Below the pieces are notes generated by a model that saw only the letters and a list, made by a program, of their open reading frames with translations, did not search any database and was not told the origin of the DNA. Below are positions 60,121 through 64,000 of a DNA stretch of 64,000 nucleotides, one piece after another. Made by a program: the position numbers and the translations under genes. The stretch comes from Mya arenaria (Eukaryota; Mollusca; Bivalvia; Myida; Myidae). Positions within the stretch are counted from its first letter, which is position 1. Each line of letters opens with the position of its first letter. The DNA lies in assembly GCF_026914265.1 (NCBI RefSeq), contig NC_069135.1, positions 33,117,756-33,181,755 of the forward strand, given 5' to 3'.

Positions 60121-63100
60121 TCAGCTCTCCTGTTTGTGGCGACAGAAAGGACAGTGGCCATTTTGCAGGTACTGCAGCTCAAAGTCATCAGTGTGGAACA
60201 ACTAAAATATAGTAAGTATCATGGTGAATAGAAGTTATAATTGTAAATTGATGCATAATGAAAGTGCCATAAATTATACTATACTCTGAAGTTTAAGCTA
60301 TAAATGATGGTATTTGAACATTTCTAACAAAATCACTGTGCTAATGTCCCTTCCAATGGGCACAGTACCATGAAAACCACTTCAAACATCAGAAAATCTC
60401 AGTATATACACTTTAAGCATTTTTAAACTTCATTTCCAGAAATGGTTTTACATTTATGACAAAATTAAAAAAAAAATGAAAAGGAATACTCAAACTACAT
60501 TGGCTAGCTGCAGACTGACATAAACTATACGGACTAGCTACAAAACATTTGTATCAATGTCTTTAAGTACAAAGAGGATTTGTCTTAAAACTAACCTTCT
60601 GACAACATGGACACATAGTTATTGAGACATCTGGGAGAAGTGAGCGGAAATATTGGTGTCGCAGGGGGCGGGGCCACTTCCTGATGTACACATCCGCACG
60701 TGACAATGTCTTCAGCACGTTACGGTTCACTATCACTGGACGGAATTCTGTGTCTCCTTGCTGTAAAATATATAACATATAAAACTCTATGTCCAAGAAT
60801 GAACTTAGAAAGCTACATTGACAATTCTGCCCTGAGAAATAGAAGTTCACTTTAATAATAATACTTCCTTCTCCATCTTTTCTTTTCTTGTTTTATTGAA
60901 AGGAGTATTTGCAACTTAAGTTAAACCATTGATTCCCAAATTTAACAGAAACAGGAATGAAAGTTCCAGCAGTTGTCTTTATGGAAACCTTTTATTATTA
61001 TTTACATTTTCTTGAATTGGACATCAAGAATGCCTTCATCAGATTAGAAAAAAAATAATAATTAACAAGTAAATGCAATAAATTAAAACTCTAGCTACAA
61101 TGTTTGTCCCTTACATCAAATGTCAGGAGTTTGTTGGAGAAGGGGTCCTCCTGTTCCTCCTCATCCTCGGGTTCATCTCCCAGTCTCAGGGACTGCATGT
61201 CTGGGGCACAGGTTAAGGGGCATATGATTAACACACCATGTTTAGCTAGTTTGTGTATAGATTTTATACAATATTACTCATACTCTAGGTAACCGAAAGA
61301 TACCACTGATATTGTTATATCAATGTAATACCAAGGTCGATTGTGAAGATAACTGAAAGCTTATATGACTCACTCTGGTGTCTGGTGTGTGCTTCCTTGG
61401 CAGAAACCAATACAATGCTTTGTGTATACTTTTTGAGACACCAAGAGCATCTTCCCCAGTTAGTACCGAACCCACTACCTCTGGGTGAGAGACAGACACC
61501 TTTATGAATAGACCACTCTCACCCACTGATGTTGACCAGTAGTGGTCACATGGTGCCTATGTCAGACATTGAGTGTTTGACCTCTTGGGTGAGAGACACA
61601 CATTTATACCATTAGACCGCACTCAGTCTTAAATGATAAGAGGTGTTTGTAACATAAAGGTAAAACTCCCTTACTATCGAATAAGAGTAAAAATGTTTAT
61701 TTTTACTTAAACTTAAAATTTGGACTATTTTTATATAGCATACTTTATAGAACACTCAATTAAACTTTTGCGACTGTTCAATGCCTCAAAGTTCACTGAA
61801 CTAAGAAATTGTTGAAAGGATACTGCCAGCACGAGACTCATTCCACTTGCGATCCTCGTCCTTTTTGATAGGCACAGACAGGTCGAGGATGGTTATAGCT
61901 TCCTCATCTGTGATCCCGTCTTCCAATACAAACTCCACCAGGGGAAGAACCTCTGTAACATAGAATATAAGACATACTTTTTTACTACACAGTTACACAT
62001 TCTCATCCGTATTCAGAGGCACCAACAAGGCCTCAATCTGAATACTATATACCTCACAAAACCTCAGTTGTTCAGAACAAGGATTTATTTATGATATCTG
62101 TTACCTTTGGAATGGGTGTTTGTATTTAAAATTTATATAGTTTATATGAAATTAGTAAACAAAATCTTAAAGGGGCTGTCTCACGTATGATAAAATAGCG
62201 AAAAAAAAAGAAAATTGTCGAAAACTGACATAAACTTGGCATCGATGTGTACAATGCATTGAAACTTACTAACTGAAGTACCACATAGTTTACAATTTAT
62301 TTAAGTTTGCAGTTATTTCGTATTTTTCCATTAAAAAAGATTACTGGGTATGTCTACCAGGTAGAATTCATCCCTTATGCGTGATTGGCTAGTCCGTGTT
62401 ATCACGTGATATTACCGAGGTAGGTGTATAGCTTAATTATGTCACTCGATAAGAGTAAGCCTTTGTAGCGCGGTGAGTAAGACGCTGGACTACAATTTTG
62501 GTGAAGCGGGTTTGAAACCGGTCTCCGGCACAATTTTTTTTTTGGTATTTTTTTTTACAATTATAATATCAAAGCGTAACACATTCTATTAGATAATTGT
62601 CCTGAGATTCGTTACAGAAAAAAAATTTTTTTTGGTGCTAATCTGTGACACAGTCCCTTCAACATTTGATTTTTTATGCCAGATTCATTGTCAAGTGTTT
62701 CAAGACAATCTTAATAACATTTGACTGATTTTCTCAATTTTGATAATGTTTATGTATGTATTCATCCAGCATGATTAGCATGCTTAGATAAATTAGCTCT
62801 ACATATATTTTAGCTAGATTGATGGAGTAACTTTAATGCTGACACAAATTAATAATTAATAATGATTTCCAAAAGATCATGCCTACCATGTGATAAAAAA
62901 AATTGTGAACAATATTACCACTATTCACATGAGACCAGCATTTAACCGACAAATTGTCCTTACCAAAAGAAACAAATGAGTTTACGAAGGGTTGTGAACA
63001 GTTGACACATTTGCCGCCTCCGGGGTTGAGGAGAGGGTTGGTTGTAGAACACCGGTAACACATCGGCAACAACTCCTGTAATAAACACATGGTACAAAAT

Positions 63101-63863
63101 GAATTAACAAAGTGCTGTGAAAAGTTATAATAGTAATCAAATTTACCAACATTTCAATATTGCAAAAATACAAAGTCGTCAAGAAAAATGTTCTTTTTAT
63201 ATTGATCAGTACTAAAATCATTTTATTGAATAAATCAAATATATACAGTTTTTAACAAAACCTGACAATAATTGTTTTGACCTATGCCTTATTTCAAATA
63301 AAATATGCTTTAATGAACTGAAAACAAGTTAAAAAAGAAACAAAACCAGAACTAGAAGTTTGAAGAACTAAACTGATTAACCCTTACACTGGATCTTGAG
63401 TACACACTCTGAAATCATCATTGTTTATACTAACGCTAACTTTACATATATTGTTATTGTTTTTAGAAATCTATTAAAAACAAAGAAACAGAAAACGACT
63501 GCAAAAGTCTTCATTGTTAACAAAGGGTAAACATATCTTATCAAACATTTTAAAAATTTGGAAGTGCATCTGAATGGACTCAAGGTCAAGAGCCTTCTGG
63601 AACTGGCCAAGTATCCTTGGGCTTATCATACAAAACCTCGCCAACTCAATACATATAAAAACTATTTAAAGCCCTCTTCTAACACTTAAGAACCCACCTC
63701 GCCATCCAGGAATGGTTTGGATCGTATCTGTATGGAGCCAAGGTCAACTGCCTCCTGAAACCTTCCTGGTACCTTCGCAGCTTGCAGCTTGTCGTATGCA
63801 AACCGTGCTAGCTTGAAGGCTCCCAGATTTTTACTCTGCTTAGCTAGAGCATACAGAGTGCCA
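60121..63863 (-). CDS. IFT122: Intraflagellar transport protein 122, C-terminal part (runs off the right edge)
   Basis: Subunit of the IFT-A complex for retrograde transport and membrane-protein import in cilia. Exons in transcript order: 63863-63698, 63075-62964, 61952-61824, 61200-61115, 60760-60596, 60201-60121 (stop at 60121-60123). Phases all close. Seen: [20 protein letters not shown] (TPR-like helices), a first zinc-binding set ([15 protein letters not shown]...CVNCSQPF), [20 protein letters not shown], an acidic stretch ([12 protein letters not shown]), [20 protein letters not shown] and a second zinc set (CPCCQKLFH...CPFCRHK). These match human IFT122 in order. The WD40 N-terminal part lies outside the window. 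The donor after 61824 is a slightly weak GTATCC; a GC donor three bases earlier is possible. Confidence 0.93.
61340..61630 (-). mobile_element. tRNA-Glu-like SINE plus a second head, in IFT122 intron
   Basis: On the minus strand GAGTGGTCTATTCATAAAGG (A box), TCTCTCACCC (like the tRNA-Glu CTC anticodon loop) and GTGGGTTCGGTAC (B box) open a SINE whose body runs to about 61340. A second head with GTGCGGTCTAATGGTATAAA and TCTCTCACCC lies at about 61565-61625, without a good B box. Confidence 0.6.
62169..62660. mobile_element. TIR element carrying a tRNA-like pol III promoter
   Basis: The left end AAAGGGGCTGTCTCAC and the inverse of the right end, GAAGGGACTGTGTCAC, form imperfect terminal repeats of about 16 bp. 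Inside, 62465-62530 is tRNA-like: GTAGCGCGGTGAGTAAG (A box), a weakly paired anticodon arm with loop CTACAAT, and GGGTTTGAAACCGG (B box). A palindromic TCACGTGA lies at about 62404. It is non-coding and lies in an IFT122 intron. Confidence 0.6.
63558..63645 (-). pseudogene. Relic copy of an IFT122 exon
   Basis: Downstream, in transcript sense, of exon 63863-63698, the minus strand reads [20 protein letters not shown], then DLESIQM. It parallels KLARFAYDK...[15 protein letters not shown] of the live exon. The frame is open over about 33 codons, but a few codons are lost in the middle, the 5' part is missing and no donor is seen at the matching place. I read it as a decayed tandem duplicate. 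Confidence 0.65.
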
Positions 63864-64000
63864 CTAACACACAGTTAAGGATAACTCTGATAATCATTTG
63901 TGTAGTTTTCCATATTTCTGTGGAGAATTCGTGGTTCATCCAATATTTTTGTTAATTGAATATCTAGACTTTTTATTGCAAAGAATTGTTCGAAAGCAGT

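Noticed and set aside
62465-62530. Functional tRNA gene
   Set aside because: The anticodon stem is mostly wobble pairs and the stretch lies inside a TIR element.
1-64000. Retrovirus-like, LTR or Polinton remains
   Set aside because: No reverse transcriptase, integrase, capsid or protein-primed polymerase motifs and no long direct terminal repeats were seen.

Overview
This window looks like nuclear DNA from a bivalve (or similar lophotrochozoan) mollusc. The composition is AT-rich, and all recognised genes are split by GT-AG introns and match animal proteins. Introns and spacers are full of short tRNA-headed SINEs, TIR mini-elements and roughly 180-bp satellite units of a kind common in bivalves. 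The host assignment is inference from gene and repeat style. No LTR retroelement, Polinton or other virus-like element was recognised.

Layout from left to right. (1) 518-13596 (+): a GH29 alpha-L-fucosidase gene with three tandem first exons and three tandem, phase-identical 98-nt exon-5 copies. (2) 15984-19960: a decayed hAT-type DNA transposon with TIRs, inserted in an old satellite. (3) 20565-23140: hairpin and TIR elements. (4) About 23400-25030 (+): an unrecognised gene with one coding exon and a non-coding 5' exon. (5) 28131-45498 (-): ATRIP, the partner of the ATR checkpoint kinase, reconstructed in 18 coding exons whose phases all close (950 codons). Its introns carry two different tandem satellites of about 180 bp, a piggyBac-like mini-element, TIR elements and a SINE. 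(6) 48532-54348 (+): ALG12, the ER alpha-1,6-mannosyltransferase, in 9 coding exons (480 codons). (7) 54917-57925: an array of exactly 51 units of 59 bp with nested 3/6/12-unit order. (8) 60121-63863 (-): the last six exons of IFT122, an IFT-A ciliary transport subunit, running off the right edge.

The gene products act separately: lysosomal glycan breakdown, DNA-damage signalling, N-glycan assembly and ciliary transport. No shared pathway is implied.

The strongest unusual signal is repeated local tandem duplication of single exons. In the fucosidase gene it appears to have produced two clusters of alternative exons, up to 3 x 3 isoforms, one with the active-site His of the FxHWG motif replaced by Val. 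Decayed exon copies lie beside live exons in the fucosidase, ATRIP, ALG12 and IFT122 genes.
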